Assembly: GCF_014982785.1 (NCBI RefSeq)
Contig: NZ_JADCKB010000001.1
Span: 124,001 to 188,000, forward strand
Direction: 5' to 3'
Length of the DNA stretch: 64,000 nucleotides
From: Ructibacterium gallinarum
GTDB taxonomy: Bacteria; Bacillota; Clostridia; Monoglobales; Monoglobaceae
This document shows, in pieces, positions 1 to 8,561 of this stretch; position 1 is the first letter of the stretch, and each line of letters begins with the position of its first letter. A program made the translations under genes and the position numbers. Under the pieces are notes generated by a model. It did not search any database, was not told the DNA's origin, and was given only the letters and a program-made list of their open reading frames with translations.

Positions 1-2
1 AT

Positions 3-911
3 ACAGGCGAGGGCGGCCTGCACGAGGATTTTTATTGCTATGGCAAAAACACCATTGTACAGGTGGCTTCGGGACGGTTTGGCGTGCATAAAGATTATCT
101 GGAAGCCGGCGCAGCCGTAGAGATTAAAATGGGACAGGGAGCAAAGCCGGGTATTGGCGGCCATCTGCCCGGTGCGAAAATCGTGGGAGACGTTTCTCGG
201 ACAAGAATGATTCCCGAGGGTTCTGACGCAATTTCTCCGGCGCCTCATCACGACATTTACTCCATAGAGGATTTAAGACAGCTGGTATTTTCATTGAAAG
301 AAGCAACGGAATATCAAAAGCCCATTATTGTAAAAGTTGCCGCTGTGCATAACATTGCTGCCATCGCAAGCGGCATTGCAAGAAGCGGTGCAGACATCAT
401 TGCCATTGACGGCTTCCGCGGCGGCACAGGGGCCGCTCCTACCCGTATTCGGGATAATGTGGGCATTCCCATTGAACTGGCGCTGGCATCGGTTGACAGC
501 AGGCTTCGTGAAGAAGGAATTAGAAATAATGTGTCACTTGTAGTAGGCGGAAGCATTCGCAGTGCCTCCGATGTGGTAAAAGCCATTGCACTTGGAGCAG
601 ACGCCTGCTATATTGCCACTGCTGCAGTCCTCGCCCTGGGCTGTCACCTATGCCGCACATGCCAAACCGGAAAATGCAACTGGGGCATCGCCACTCAAAA
701 CCCTGAACTGGTCAAACGACTCAATCCGGATATCGGGAGCCAACACCTTATCAACCTGATGACGGCCTGGAAACATGAAATTAAAGAACTGATGGGCGGC
801 ATGGGCATCAATTCCATTGAAGCCCTGAAGGGTAATCGGCTTATGCTGCGCGGTGTCGGCTTAAACGATCGGGAACTTTCTATTCTTGGTATTTCGCATG
901 CAGGAGAGTGA
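3..911 (+). CDS. Glutamate synthase, FMN-binding domain subunit (5' end outside window)
   Basis: This is the C-terminal part of a glutamate synthase FMN/(alpha/beta)8-barrel subunit, which transfers ammonia onto 2-oxoglutarate to make glutamate. The reading frame is open from base 3, and TGEGG lies right at the edge, so the true start is upstream of the window. GQGAKPGIGGHLPG, GGTGAAPTRIRD and VVGGSIRS are FMN/substrate-loop motifs of the GltB barrel. CHLCRTCQTGKCNWG near the end supplies the cysteines expected for the family's 3Fe-4S cluster and is followed by the usual IATQ. The protein stops after the barrel, so it lacks the GXGXG domain, which is encoded separately three genes downstream. 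This is the split, archaeal-type arrangement also seen in Clostridia. The amidotransferase domain is presumably encoded upstream, outside the window. The stop is 5 bp before the next start, which fits an operon. Confidence 0.93.
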   Translation, partial: TGEGGLHEDFYCYGKNTIVQVASGRFGVHKDYLEAGAAVEIKMGQGAKPGIGGHLPGAKIVGDVSRTRMIPEGSDAISPAPHHDIYSIEDLRQLVFSLKEATEYQKPIIVKVAAVHNIAAIASGIARSGADIIAIDGFRGGTGAAPTRIRDNVGIPIELALASVDSRLREEGIRNNVSLVVGGSIRSASDVVKAIALGADACYIATAAVLALGCHLCRTCQTGKCNWGIATQNPELVKRLNPDIGSQHLINLMTAWKHEIKELMGGMGINSIEALKGNRLMLRGVGLNDRELSILGISHAGE

Positions 912-916
912 TAATA

Positions 917-1345
917 ATGAAAAAAGTTTATGTAGATGAAAAATGGTGCCTGGGTTGTCATTTGTGTGAATATAACTGTGCCTTTGCCAATTCTGGCATA
1001 TCCAATATGGTCAAGGCGCTGAAAAATAAACCCATTTATCCAAGGGTACATATTGAAGAAAGTGATAAAATTACCTATGCGGTTTCCTGCCGTCATTGTG
1101 AAGACCCCATATGTGTAAAAAGCTGCATTTCCGGAGCACTTAGCATCAAAGATGGAGTAATTTGCATTGACCATGACAAGTGCATTGGATGCCTTACCTG
1201 CATTTTAGTATGTCCGTACGGTGCGGTGGCACAAGGAGAAAACGGCGTTGTTCAAAAATGCGAGCTCTGTCTGGAAAATTCCTGCGGGTCCCCTGCCTGT
1301 GTAGCCGGATGCCCCAACAATGCTATTATTTATGAGGAGAGGTGA
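917..1345 (+). CDS. 4Fe-4S dicluster ferredoxin-like subunit of split glutamate synthase
   Basis: A 142-residue iron-sulfur protein likely to carry electrons from the flavin oxidoreductase to the FMN subunit. Its cysteine groups are CLGCHLCEYNC near the N terminus, CRHCEDPICVKSC in the middle, CIGCLTCILVCPYGA, and a final CELCLENSCGSPACVAGCP. That is enough for about four 4Fe-4S clusters, in the style of HycB/DmsB-type electron-transfer subunits. A GTG at 908 is in frame but overlaps the preceding stop. AGGAG at 902-906 is spaced 10 bp from the ATG at 917, so I chose 917. It sits between the FMN-domain gene and the FAD oxidoreductase gene, which supports a role in glutamate synthase. The exact electron donor is not visible. 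Confidence 0.88.
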   Translation: MKKVYVDEKWCLGCHLCEYNCAFANSGISNMVKALKNKPIYPRVHIEESDKITYAVSCRHCEDPICVKSCISGALSIKDGVICIDHDKCIGCLTCILVCPYGAVAQGENGVVQKCELCLENSCGSPACVAGCPNNAIIYEER

Positions 1346-1351
1346 GCTGCT

Positions 1352-2599
1352 GTGAAAAAATATGTGATTATTGGCAACGGTGTTGCCGCAGCCGGTTGTA
1401 TTGAAGGAATCAGAACACAGGATACTGCATCAGAGATAACCGTCATATCTGAAGAAAACCATCCTGTCTACTGCCGGCCTCTGATTTCTTATTGCCTTGA
1501 AGGTAAAACTACAATAGAAAAAATGAACTACAGAGAAAAGGATTATTACTTAAACAACGGCTGCAATGTTCTATATGGAAAACAGGCCATAAAAATCGAT
1601 GACAAACATAAGCTGGTTATCACCAATAGTGGGGACGAGATTCCATATGACGAGTTATGTATTGCCACAGGCTCTTCCCCCTTTGTTCCGCCCTTTCCCG
1701 GCCTGGAGACGGTGGACAAAAAATTTTCTTTTATGACAATAGATGATATGCAGGCTTTAGAGCATGCCATAAATAAAAACACCAGGGTTTTCATTGTGGG
1801 TGCCGGGCTGATCGGACTGAAATGCGCCGAAGGGCTTGCAGACAGAGTATCTGAAATCACCGTATGCGACTTGGCAGACCGTATTCTCTCCAGTATCTTA
1901 GACGAAGAATGCGCCGCTTTGATGCAGAAGCACCTTGAAAAACATGGAATCAAATTTCTTCTGGGGGACAGCGTTGCCACCTTTGACAAAAACACCGCAA
2001 AGATGAACAGCGGTACAGACGTTGCCTTTGATGTACTTGTTCTGGCTGTCGGGGTAAGAGCAAACACTGCCCTGCTCAAGGAGATTGGCGGCGAGGTGAA
2101 CCGTGGTATTCTTATTAATGATAAAATGCAAACTTCCATAGCCCACATTTATGCCGCAGGAGACTGTACCGAAGGAGACGATATTTCATCTGGACAGAAA
2201 AAAGTCCTTGCCATTCTTCCCAATGCATATATCCAGGGCAAATGCGCCGGCATTAATATGGCAGGAGGTGAAGCGGTCTTTGACAATGCGATCCCCATGA
2301 ATTCCATCGGTTTCTTTGGACTCCATGCCATGACTGCAGGCAGTTATCCCACCAAGCAGGACGGTGGTGAAGTGTATGAGGAAAAAGGGGATTCCTTTAT
2401 CAAAAGACTTTATATGAAAGACGGTTTTCTCGCGGGATATATTCTGATTGGAAAGGTTGACCGGGCAGGCATATACACTTCTTTGATACGGGAAAAAATG
2501 CCTCTGACGGATATTGATGCTGCAATGCTAAAAAAATCTCCCTCTCTTGCAATATTTTTGCCCGAAACCCGTAGAAAAAAACTTGGAGGTGTGTTATAA
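1352..2599 (+). CDS. FAD-dependent NAD(P)H oxidoreductase, glutamate synthase electron-input subunit
   Basis: A 415-residue pyridine nucleotide-disulfide oxidoreductase-type flavoprotein, expected to oxidise NAD(P)H and feed electrons to glutamate synthase. VIIGNGVAAAGCIEG at the N terminus is the FAD-binding Rossmann motif, FIVGAGLIGLKCAEGL near residue 150 is the NAD(P)H-binding motif, and YAAGDC near residue 267 is the second FAD contact. It lacks a CxxC active-site pair, so it resembles NirB- or rubredoxin-reductase-type proteins rather than a disulfide reductase. The start is GTG at 1352, 6 bp after the previous stop, with GAGGAGAGG upstream. The stop codon overlaps the next start by one base (TAATG), so translation is probably coupled. 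Its role is inferred from context plus fold. Confidence 0.88.
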   Translation: MKKYVIIGNGVAAAGCIEGIRTQDTASEITVISEENHPVYCRPLISYCLEGKTTIEKMNYREKDYYLNNGCNVLYGKQAIKIDDKHKLVITNSGDEIPYDELCIATGSSPFVPPFPGLETVDKKFSFMTIDDMQALEHAINKNTRVFIVGAGLIGLKCAEGLADRVSEITVCDLADRILSSILDEECAALMQKHLEKHGIKFLLGDSVATFDKNTAKMNSGTDVAFDVLVLAVGVRANTALLKEIGGEVNRGILINDKMQTSIAHIYAAGDCTEGDDISSGQKKVLAILPNAYIQGKCAGINMAGGEAVFDNAIPMNSIGFFGLHAMTAGSYPTKQDGGEVYEEKGDSFIKRLYMKDGFLAGYILIGKVDRAGIYTSLIREKMPLTDIDAAMLKKSPSLAIFLPETRRKKLGGVL

Positions 2600-3318
2600 T
2601 GAATATAAGCGCAAGAAACACCGATTATAAAGAACTAAATGCTGCTTTACGCGATGCAAAAGGCGACTGCAGTATTACGGATTGCCTGGGTCAACGTTTT
2701 ATTGCTGCCGGTATGTCTGATAAAAATATAAAGATTACGGGGATTCCCGGTAATGCACTGGGAGCTTATCTTAACGGCGCAGTCTTAGAGGTTATGGGCA
2801 ATGCGCAGGATGCTGTAGGCGATACCATGAATGACGGGAAAATTATTGTCCACGGAAATATTGGCGATGCCGCAGGATACGCTATGCGAGGCGGCAAAAT
2901 CTTTGTAAAAGGCAATGCGGGCTACCGAGCCGGTATTCATATGAAAGCCTACAAAGAAAAGCAGCCAATCATGGTAATCGGCGGCAAATGCGGAAGTTTT
3001 TTAGGCGAATACCAGGCAGGCGGCACTATTATTGTCCTTGGCCTGAGCAACGATCGCAAAAATATTGTGGGCAACTACCCATCTACAGGTATGCATGGTG
3101 GTAAAATTTATCTCCGAAGCGACTGCCATGGCATTAAATTCCCGTCCCAGGTTACGGCTCATGCCGCCGATGCAACCGATATAGAACAAATTCGCCCTGC
3201 TGTTTCGGAGTTTGCCGAATTATTTGGCCTAAATGCGGAAGAAATTCTTAGCGCCCCTTTTACCGTAGTCACTCCGGACAGTAAAAATCCTTACAAACAG
3301 ATGTATGTTGCAAACTAA
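2599..3318 (+). CDS. Glutamate synthase GXGXG-domain subunit
   Basis: A 239-residue protein made almost entirely of the right-handed GXGXG beta-helix found as the last domain of GltB and in formylmethanofuran dehydrogenase subunit C. Repeating glycine motifs are visible, including GNAQDAVGDTMNDGKIIVHG, GNIGDAAGYAMRGGKIFVKG and GNAGYRAG. In one-piece GltB this domain has a structural role, holding the ammonia tunnel between the amidotransferase and FMN sites. Here it is a separate gene, the counterpart of the FMN-domain gene ending at 911. TTGGAGGTG at 2584-2592 serves the ATG. The last roughly 40 residues lie outside the helix and may contact a partner subunit. Confidence 0.9.
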   Translation: MNISARNTDYKELNAALRDAKGDCSITDCLGQRFIAAGMSDKNIKITGIPGNALGAYLNGAVLEVMGNAQDAVGDTMNDGKIIVHGNIGDAAGYAMRGGKIFVKGNAGYRAGIHMKAYKEKQPIMVIGGKCGSFLGEYQAGGTIIVLGLSNDRKNIVGNYPSTGMHGGKIYLRSDCHGIKFPSQVTAHAADATDIEQIRPAVSEFAELFGLNAEEILSAPFTVVTPDSKNPYKQMYVAN

Positions 3319-3338
3319 AAGAAAGCAGGTAAAAGATT

Positions 3339-4547
3339 ATGAAGTATTCAAAACAAGAGGTATTGCAGTATGTACAGGAGGACGATGTAAAATTTATTCG
3401 GCTTGCCTTTTGTGATGTGTTCGGCAGGCAGAAAAATATCTCTATTATGCCAGAAGAGCTTCCCCGGGCCTTTGAATACGGAATTGCATTCGACGCCTCC
3501 GCCATCAAGGGCTTTGGAGACGAAACCCATTCCGACCTGTTGCTCCACCCGGATCCAGAGACGCTGATGCAGCTTCCATGGCGGCCAGAGCACGGTAAGG
3601 TAGTACGCATGTTTTCCACCATTTCTTATCCTGATGGCCACCCTTTTGAGCGAGATACTCGTCAACTTTTAATTCAGGCAACAAAGGAAGCAGAAAAAGC
3701 CGGCTGCCGCTTTGCTTTCGGCGCAGAGCAGGAATTTTATCTTTTCCGGCTGGATGAAAACGGCAACCCCACCAAGATACCCTATGACTATGCCGGATAT
3801 ATGGATATTGCACCAGATGACAAAGGGGAAAATATCCGCCGGGAGATCTGTCTTACCTTGGAACAAATGGGAATTCGCCCTGAGAGCTCTCATCACGAGG
3901 AAGGACCGGGACAAAACGAGATCGACTTTCGGTATTCCGACCCGGTTTCCGCCGCAGATAATGTAATGACATTCCAAACGGTGGTGCGAACGGTTGCCCA
4001 GCGCAACGGTCTGTTTGCGGATTTCAGTCCCAAGCCCTTGCGGGATAAACCAGGAAACGGCTTTCATATTAATATGTCAGTTAAGGCCGACCATTGTCCC
4101 GATGCTCTTTGCTATATGATTGCCGGCGTTCTTGATAAAGTCAAAGATATGACTGCCTTTTTAAACCCCGCTGAGAATTCTTATGAACGTTTTGGCAGCA
4201 ACAAAGCGCCGGAATATATTTCCTGGTCCAGTGAAAACCGCTCGCAGCTGATGCGGATTCCTGCCGCCGCCGGCGAATACCGCCGGGCAGAACTCCGTTC
4301 GCCTGATCCTTCCGCCAATCCCTATTTGGCTCTGACTTTGATTATTTATGCGGGTCTAAATGGAATTGAAAAAAAGCTTGACCTACCCATGGTGGCGGAT
4401 TTTAACCTTTATAAAGCCGATCCAGCTGTGCTCCGTCGTTTTCAGAAGCTGCCGGCCGACCTGAATAGTGCCTGCAAGACGGCTTCGGACAGCGCCTTTA
4501 TCAAAAAATATGTCGCCGAAGAGATCCTGCATATTTATTGTGGCTAA
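3339..4547 (+). CDS. glnA: Glutamine synthetase, type I, short form
   Basis: ATP-dependent glutamate-ammonia ligase, 402 residues. The N-terminal beta-grasp domain is followed by the catalytic domain, with AFGAEQEFYLF (metal/ATP glutamate), EEGPGQNEIDFRY, NGFHINMSV (catalytic His), NKAPEYISWSSENRSQLMRI and RRAELRSPDPSANPYLAL (substrate arginines). NLYKADP stands at the position of the NLY segment that is adenylylated in some bacteria. It is about 40 residues shorter than Bacillus-type GlnA (about 444), mostly through tightened loops and a clipped C terminus ending LHIYCG. It follows the split glutamate synthase by 20 bp and precedes an ANTAR regulator, so the operon encodes a complete GS-GOGAT cycle apart from the unseen amidotransferase domain. 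Confidence 0.94.
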   Translation: MKYSKQEVLQYVQEDDVKFIRLAFCDVFGRQKNISIMPEELPRAFEYGIAFDASAIKGFGDETHSDLLLHPDPETLMQLPWRPEHGKVVRMFSTISYPDGHPFERDTRQLLIQATKEAEKAGCRFAFGAEQEFYLFRLDENGNPTKIPYDYAGYMDIAPDDKGENIRREICLTLEQMGIRPESSHHEEGPGQNEIDFRYSDPVSAADNVMTFQTVVRTVAQRNGLFADFSPKPLRDKPGNGFHINMSVKADHCPDALCYMIAGVLDKVKDMTAFLNPAENSYERFGSNKAPEYISWSSENRSQLMRIPAAAGEYRRAELRSPDPSANPYLALTLIIYAGLNGIEKKLDLPMVADFNLYKADPAVLRRFQKLPADLNSACKTASDSAFIKKYVAEEILHIYCG

Positions 4548-4606
4548 AACAAGCATACCTATATAACAAACCTGCTTTTGCCAGGGAAAAAGAGGGAGGA
4601 AGCACA

Positions 4607-5191
4607 ATGAGTTTAAAAGAACATGGCTACAGCGTTCTTGTAGTCTCTGCGGCGGAGAAATTCAATGCCGCCTGTTCCGTGCTGCTTCCGGAAACCAAAT
4701 ACGATCCCGTTCAAATAGTACTTAGCGTCAACGCCGCAAGGCGTGCCTTTGCAGAGCGGGATTTTGATTTTGTCATTGTCAACGCACCCCTCCCGGACGA
4801 TACTGGGGTTCGTTTTGCCATGGATGCCAGTATGGCAAAGGGAACAGCTGTCTTGCTTCTGGTAAGGTCAGAGGTGTACGGTGAAATCTATGATAAAGTA
4901 ACAGAAAATGGTATTTTTACCCTTCCAAAGCCTCTTTCACGCTCAGCCTTGGCCATGGGGCTATGCTGGATGGCTGCCGCCCGGGAACGTCTTCGCCGTT
5001 TTGAAAAAAAGACCTTATCCATTGAAGAAAAAATGGCGGAAATCCGCCTGGTGAACAGGGCAAAATGGCTATTGATCAGCCAATTAAAAATGGATGAACC
5101 CTATGCCCACCACTATATCGAAAAACAAGCCATGGACCGCTGTGTTTCCAAACGGGAAATTGCGGAAGAAATTATTAAGACATATTCCTGA
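4607..5191 (+). CDS. ANTAR-domain RNA-binding regulator
   Basis: A 194-residue regulator with an N-terminal receiver-like domain (about residues 5-120) and a C-terminal ANTAR domain (about 135-190). ANTAR proteins bind paired hairpins in leader RNA and prevent termination; in Firmicutes they often control nitrogen genes. The ANTAR part shows the typical three-helix pattern with NRAKWLLISQLKMDEPYAHH, then EKQAMDRCVSKREIAEEII. In the receiver-like part, the usual phospho-acceptor region reads FDFVIVNAPLPDDTG, with Asn at the likely Asp position, so phosphorylation is doubtful. An in-frame ATG at 4538 lies inside glnA; GGGAGGA at 4594-4600 supports the ATG at 4607. As the last gene of the operon it probably regulates glutamine/glutamate synthesis. 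Its RNA target is not seen in the window. Confidence 0.85.
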   Translation: MSLKEHGYSVLVVSAAEKFNAACSVLLPETKYDPVQIVLSVNAARRAFAERDFDFVIVNAPLPDDTGVRFAMDASMAKGTAVLLLVRSEVYGEIYDKVTENGIFTLPKPLSRSALAMGLCWMAAARERLRRFEKKTLSIEEKMAEIRLVNRAKWLLISQLKMDEPYAHHYIEKQAMDRCVSKREIAEEIIKTYS

Positions 5192-5217
5192 TGATACAAC
5201 ATATTTCTGTTTTACTC

Positions 5218-5246
5218 TTGACAATCGCGGGTGTTGGTGGTATAGT
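5218..5246 (+). promoter_or_regulatory. Sigma-A-type promoter of the trpB T-box transcript
   Basis: TTGACA at 5218-5223 and TATAGT at 5241-5246 are separated by exactly 17 bp. Transcription would start near 5253, giving a leader of about 430 nt before trpB. It begins 26 bp after the ANTAR stop, so trpB has its own promoter. Confidence 0.85.
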
Positions 5247-5252
5247 AAGAGT

Positions 5253-5548
5253 AACTACATAATACAAACCGTTGATGCGGAGATAACGGCGGCCATGCCT
5301 TTACAGAGAGTCTGCGATGCTGAGAATCAGGCAAGAAACAAACCGTCAAATGGACCGCGGAGGGTGCAGTCAAATGCAAAACATGGTTTTGCAAAGTATT
5401 CTGCAACGCAGAGGCATGCGTCAGTTGCCGGGGATATGTTGGTATCCTGCTAAGTGCACGGGTTTTCCGTGAATGCAAGGTGGCACCGCGGATAATATTG
5501 ATTATTCGTCCTTGACAGATACTATCTTTCTGTCAAGGATTTTTTTAT
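5253..5548 (+). promoter_or_regulatory. T-box riboswitch, probably tryptophan-specific
   Basis: Most of the 496-bp gap between the ANTAR gene and trpB is a T-box leader, which binds uncharged tRNA and then blocks a downstream terminator. AAGGTGGCACCGCGG at 5477-5491 matches the conserved T-box sequence that pairs with the tRNA acceptor end. AGAGAG at 5304-5309 and GCTGAGA at 5319-5325 fit Stem I elements. The likely specifier codon is TGG at 5351-5353, in AAATGGACC, which would read tRNA-Trp and agrees with the downstream gene. A terminator follows at 5509-5548. The specifier assignment rests on position and context rather than a folded model. Confidence 0.88.
5509..5548 (+). terminator. Regulated intrinsic terminator of the T-box
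   Basis: TCCTTGACAG at 5509-5518 pairs with CTGTCAAGGA at 5530-5539, followed by an uninterrupted T run. The antiterminator would form between the T-box sequence just upstream and the left arm of this hairpin. About 140 bp of leader without recognisable elements then precedes trpB. Confidence 0.85.
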
Positions 5549-5687
5549 TTTTGACAGGACGATCCGCAAAGGGGGTAGGCGTGGGACATCTCACGGCAAA
5601 TTATGTTTCTTCTTATAAAACGATGACGGAAAACAACGCTGTTCCAAATTTAAGTACAGAATTTTTTGATATACGGAGGAATAAAAA

Positions 5688-6905
5688 ATGAATTTTAATG
5701 GAATTGATTTTGATACTTATTTTAAAAATTATCCGGACGAAAAAGGCTATTTTGGAAAATATGGCGGTTCTTATATTCCACCCGAACTGCAAAAAGCCCT
5801 GGAAGAAATCACCCAGAGCTATTTTACCATTTGTAAATCCAGCAAATTTGTAAGCGAACTGCGCAGAATCCGCAGAGAATTTCAGGGCAGACCCACCCCG
5901 GTTTCCTATCTGGAAAGGCTGTCCGGCAAACTTGGCAACGTCCAGCTGTATGTCAAGCGTGAGGACCTAAACCATACCGGCGCCCATAAGCTGAACCACT
6001 GTATGGGGGAAGCGCTGCTTGCAAAATATATGGGCAAGAAAAAGGTCATTGCGGAAACCGGCGCGGGTCAGCACGGTGTTGCTCTTGCCACTGCCGCCGC
6101 TTACTTTGGTCTGGAATGTGACATTTACATGGGCTCTGTAGACATCAAAAAACAAGCCCCCAACGTGGCCAGGATGAAAATCCTGGGCGCCAACGTCATT
6201 GAAGTCACCGACGGTCTTGCCACTCTGAAAGAAGCTGTTGACGCCGCTTTTGCCGCCTATAGCAGAGATTATGAAAACTGTATTTACTGCATCGGCTCTG
6301 TGGTTGGTCCTCATCCCTTCCCACTCATGGTCCGTGATTTTCAGAGCGTTGTTGGGATTGAAGCCAGAGAACAGTTTCTTGACATGACCGGAGAACTGCC
6401 GGACGCGGTGGTTGCCTGTGTGGGCGGCGGATCCAACGCCATGGGAATGTTTGCAGGCTTCCTCAATGATCCGGTGGATATTTATGGTGTAGAGCCCCTG
6501 GGCCGGGGCGCCACTTTGGGCGATCATGCCGCCAGCCTGCAATACGGAAGCGAAGGCATTATGCACGGCTTTAACAGTCTAATGCTCAAAGACGAAAACG
6601 GCGATCCTGCCCCGGTTTACTCGGTTGCAAGCGGTCTTGACTATCCCTCCTCCGGCCCGGAACACGCGTTTTTGCATGACCTTGGGCGGGTAAAATACGA
6701 TGTTGTGGATGACGAGGAAACCATTGACGCTTTCTTCACCCTTTCCAGACTGGAAGGCATTATCCCGGCGATTGAAAGCGCCCATGCAGTGGCTTATGCC
6801 ATGAAGCTGGCAAAGAAGATGGGTAAAGGCTCTATCCTCATCAACCTCTCCGGCAGAGGCGACAAGGATATGGATTATATTATTGAAAAATATGGCATTC
6901 GCTAA
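5688..6905 (+). CDS. trpB: Tryptophan synthase beta chain, stand-alone
   Basis: A PLP enzyme that condenses indole with L-serine to form tryptophan, 405 residues. [10 protein letters not shown] places the PLP lysine at K101, ETGAGQHGV gives the catalytic glutamate E123 (the usual 22-residue spacing), and [10 protein letters not shown] is the phosphate-binding loop. GRGDKDM near the C terminus is also typical. There is no trpA or other trp gene beside it, so it is an orphan. Differences from the usual TrpB1 pattern are visible beside the PLP lysine: KLNHCMGE where complexed enzymes usually have KINNALGQ. It may work alone on free or salvaged indole, or pair with a distant TrpA. AGGAGG-like CGGAGGA precedes the start. 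It is controlled by the T-box described above. Confidence 0.93.
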   Translation: MNFNGIDFDTYFKNYPDEKGYFGKYGGSYIPPELQKALEEITQSYFTICKSSKFVSELRRIRREFQGRPTPVSYLERLSGKLGNVQLYVKREDLNHTGAHKLNHCMGEALLAKYMGKKKVIAETGAGQHGVALATAAAYFGLECDIYMGSVDIKKQAPNVARMKILGANVIEVTDGLATLKEAVDAAFAAYSRDYENCIYCIGSVVGPHPFPLMVRDFQSVVGIEAREQFLDMTGELPDAVVACVGGGSNAMGMFAGFLNDPVDIYGVEPLGRGATLGDHAASLQYGSEGIMHGFNSLMLKDENGDPAPVYSVASGLDYPSSGPEHAFLHDLGRVKYDVVDDEETIDAFFTLSRLEGIIPAIESAHAVAYAMKLAKKMGKGSILINLSGRGDKDMDYIIEKYGIR

Positions 6906-6919
6906 TGGAAGGTTTTAAC

Positions 6920-6957
6920 AAAAAAGAAAGCGCAGCAAAAACCGCGCTTTCTTTTTT
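6920..6957 (+). terminator. Intrinsic terminator after trpB
   Basis: GAAAGCGC at 6926-6933 pairs with GCGCTTTC at 6944-6951, flanked by an A run and followed by T6. It lies 15 bp after the trpB stop. From here to 7114 I see only AT-rich DNA without a gene. Confidence 0.9.
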
Positions 6958-7114
6958 GGCATGATATGTACTATGTTTCAAACATACTGATCCTAAAGAA
7001 TTACAAGACCGTCCCTGTCCTGTTTTGCGTGTTCAAAACCTATTTTTAAAAATTTTACTTTTTTGAATTTTTCATCTATACACAAAACATCCTTTACTTT
7101 CCATTGTTATTTTG

Positions 7115-7143
7115 TTGACTTTTAATAAAAAATATGGTATTGT
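7115..7143 (+). promoter_or_regulatory. Promoter of the symporter/GH42 operon
   Basis: TTGACT at 7115-7120 and TATTGT at 7138-7143 with a 17-bp spacer; TGG directly before the -10 gives an extended -10 element. It lies about 57 bp upstream of the symporter start. No convincing cre or regulator operator was recognised nearby. Confidence 0.65.
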
Positions 7144-7199
7144 TTTAAAAAGAACTTTTTGCGAAAATGTAGTAAAAATGCAAAGAAAGGGTGATCAGA

Positions 7200-8555
7200 A
7201 TGAGCAAAAAGTTAACTTGGGTTTCAAAGATTAGTTTTGGTCTTGGCGCCTTTGGTAAAGACGCCGTCTATGCAATCGTTTCTACCTTCCTCTTGTATTT
7301 TCTGACCGATATCAAAGGGGTTGCGCCCGCATTTGTCGGCACCTTGTTCTTGGTGGCCCGCATTTTTGATGCGGTCAACGATCCGATCATGGGAGTCATT
7401 GTGGACAATACCCGCTCCAAATTCGGCAAGTTCCGGCCTTGGATCATGCTGGGAACCGTTTTAAACGCCATTGTCCTGATCTTTCTTTATTGGAACACCT
7501 CCCTTTCCGGCACAGCATATGCTACATATATTGCCGTGTTGTACATTCTGTGGGGAATGACTTATACCATCGAGGATATTCCATACTGGTCCATGGTCCC
7601 AGCTCTGACTGATGATCCAAAGGAGAGAGACCAGATTTCGTCCATTCCCAGATTCTTTGCCTCTCTTGCCTGGCTGGTAGTGGGTTCCGGCGGCTTTGCT
7701 ATTATTGGTTTTCTAGGCAAAGGCGACAGTGCCGACGGTTTTTCCAAATTTGCCATGATCATTTCGGTGGTGTTTATCATTGCTTCTACCCTCACCTGTC
7801 TCAAATGCCGTGAAGCACATGAAACCCCTAAAAACACTGAAAAAACCTCACTGAAACAGATGGTAAAAATCCTTTTTACCAACGATCAGGTACTGGTGGT
7901 ATTGGGTATCGCCGCATTCTTCAATCTGGGCTATCAGCTGGAAAACAGCTTTGCAACCTTCTATTTTAAATACGTGACCGGAAGCGCAGACGGAACATTA
8001 TTCTCTGTTTACACCGGGGTTGCCGGCATTGCCCAAATGGCCACCCTTGCCTTGTTCCCCTCCATTTCCGCCAAAATAGGCCGGCCGGTTGCCTATCTGA
8101 TTGCAGCAATCACGCAGATATTTGGTTTTGCCGCTCTGATGGCCTGCGGCTTTATTGCCCCAAGCAATATTATTTTGGTCGGCATATGCTCTGCTATCAT
8201 CAACATCGGCATCGGCTTTATGCTTGTGCTGGTCACGGTCTCTCTGGCGGACGTTGTGGACTATGGGGAATACAAATTTGGAACCAGGAATGAATCGGTC
8301 ATTTTCTCCACCCAGACCTTTGTGGTGAAGCTGGCCGGCGCCGTTTCCGGTTTCATTTCCGGAATAGGCCTTGAGCTGATCGGATTTGTGGAAAATACCG
8401 CCCAAAGTCCTCAAACCATTACCGGTATGCGGGTTCTCATGTTTGTCATTCCTGGTATTTTTGCCATTATTACATATATTATTTATAAGCGTTTTTACAA
8501 AATCAGGGGCACATTCTTTGAAAATATGAAAGCCGAACTGGAAAAAAGAAGGTAG
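7200..8555 (+). CDS. GPH-family sugar:cation symporter
   Basis: A 451-residue, twelve-helix integral membrane transporter of the glycoside-pentoside-hexuronide:cation symporter family (MelB/LacS/XynB-like). The N-terminal FGLGAFGKDAVYAIVSTFL and FLTDIKG are typical, as is the loop ARIFDAVNDPIMGVIVDNTR with its conserved Asp residues for cation/sugar coupling, followed by KFGKFRPWI. A second family signature is SLADVVDYGEYKFGTRNESV in the C-terminal half. The LacS-type IIA extension is absent. A GTG at 7191 is in frame, but GAAAGGG at 7185-7191 fits the ATG at 7200. It is 6 bp before a GH42 beta-galactosidase, so it probably imports a beta-galactoside or galacto-oligosaccharide. Confidence 0.9.
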   Translation: MSKKLTWVSKISFGLGAFGKDAVYAIVSTFLLYFLTDIKGVAPAFVGTLFLVARIFDAVNDPIMGVIVDNTRSKFGKFRPWIMLGTVLNAIVLIFLYWNTSLSGTAYATYIAVLYILWGMTYTIEDIPYWSMVPALTDDPKERDQISSIPRFFASLAWLVVGSGGFAIIGFLGKGDSADGFSKFAMIISVVFIIASTLTCLKCREAHETPKNTEKTSLKQMVKILFTNDQVLVVLGIAAFFNLGYQLENSFATFYFKYVTGSADGTLFSVYTGVAGIAQMATLALFPSISAKIGRPVAYLIAAITQIFGFAALMACGFIAPSNIILVGICSAIINIGIGFMLVLVTVSLADVVDYGEYKFGTRNESVIFSTQTFVVKLAGAVSGFISGIGLELIGFVENTAQSPQTITGMRVLMFVIPGIFAIITYIIYKRFYKIRGTFFENMKAELEKRR

Positions 8556-8561
8556 GGAACA

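Noticed and set aside
5094-5691. Small open frames of 119, 88 and 72 codons around the trpB leader
   Set aside because: They cross the T-box core and terminator and lack good RBSs. The RNA elements explain the conservation-like patterns better.
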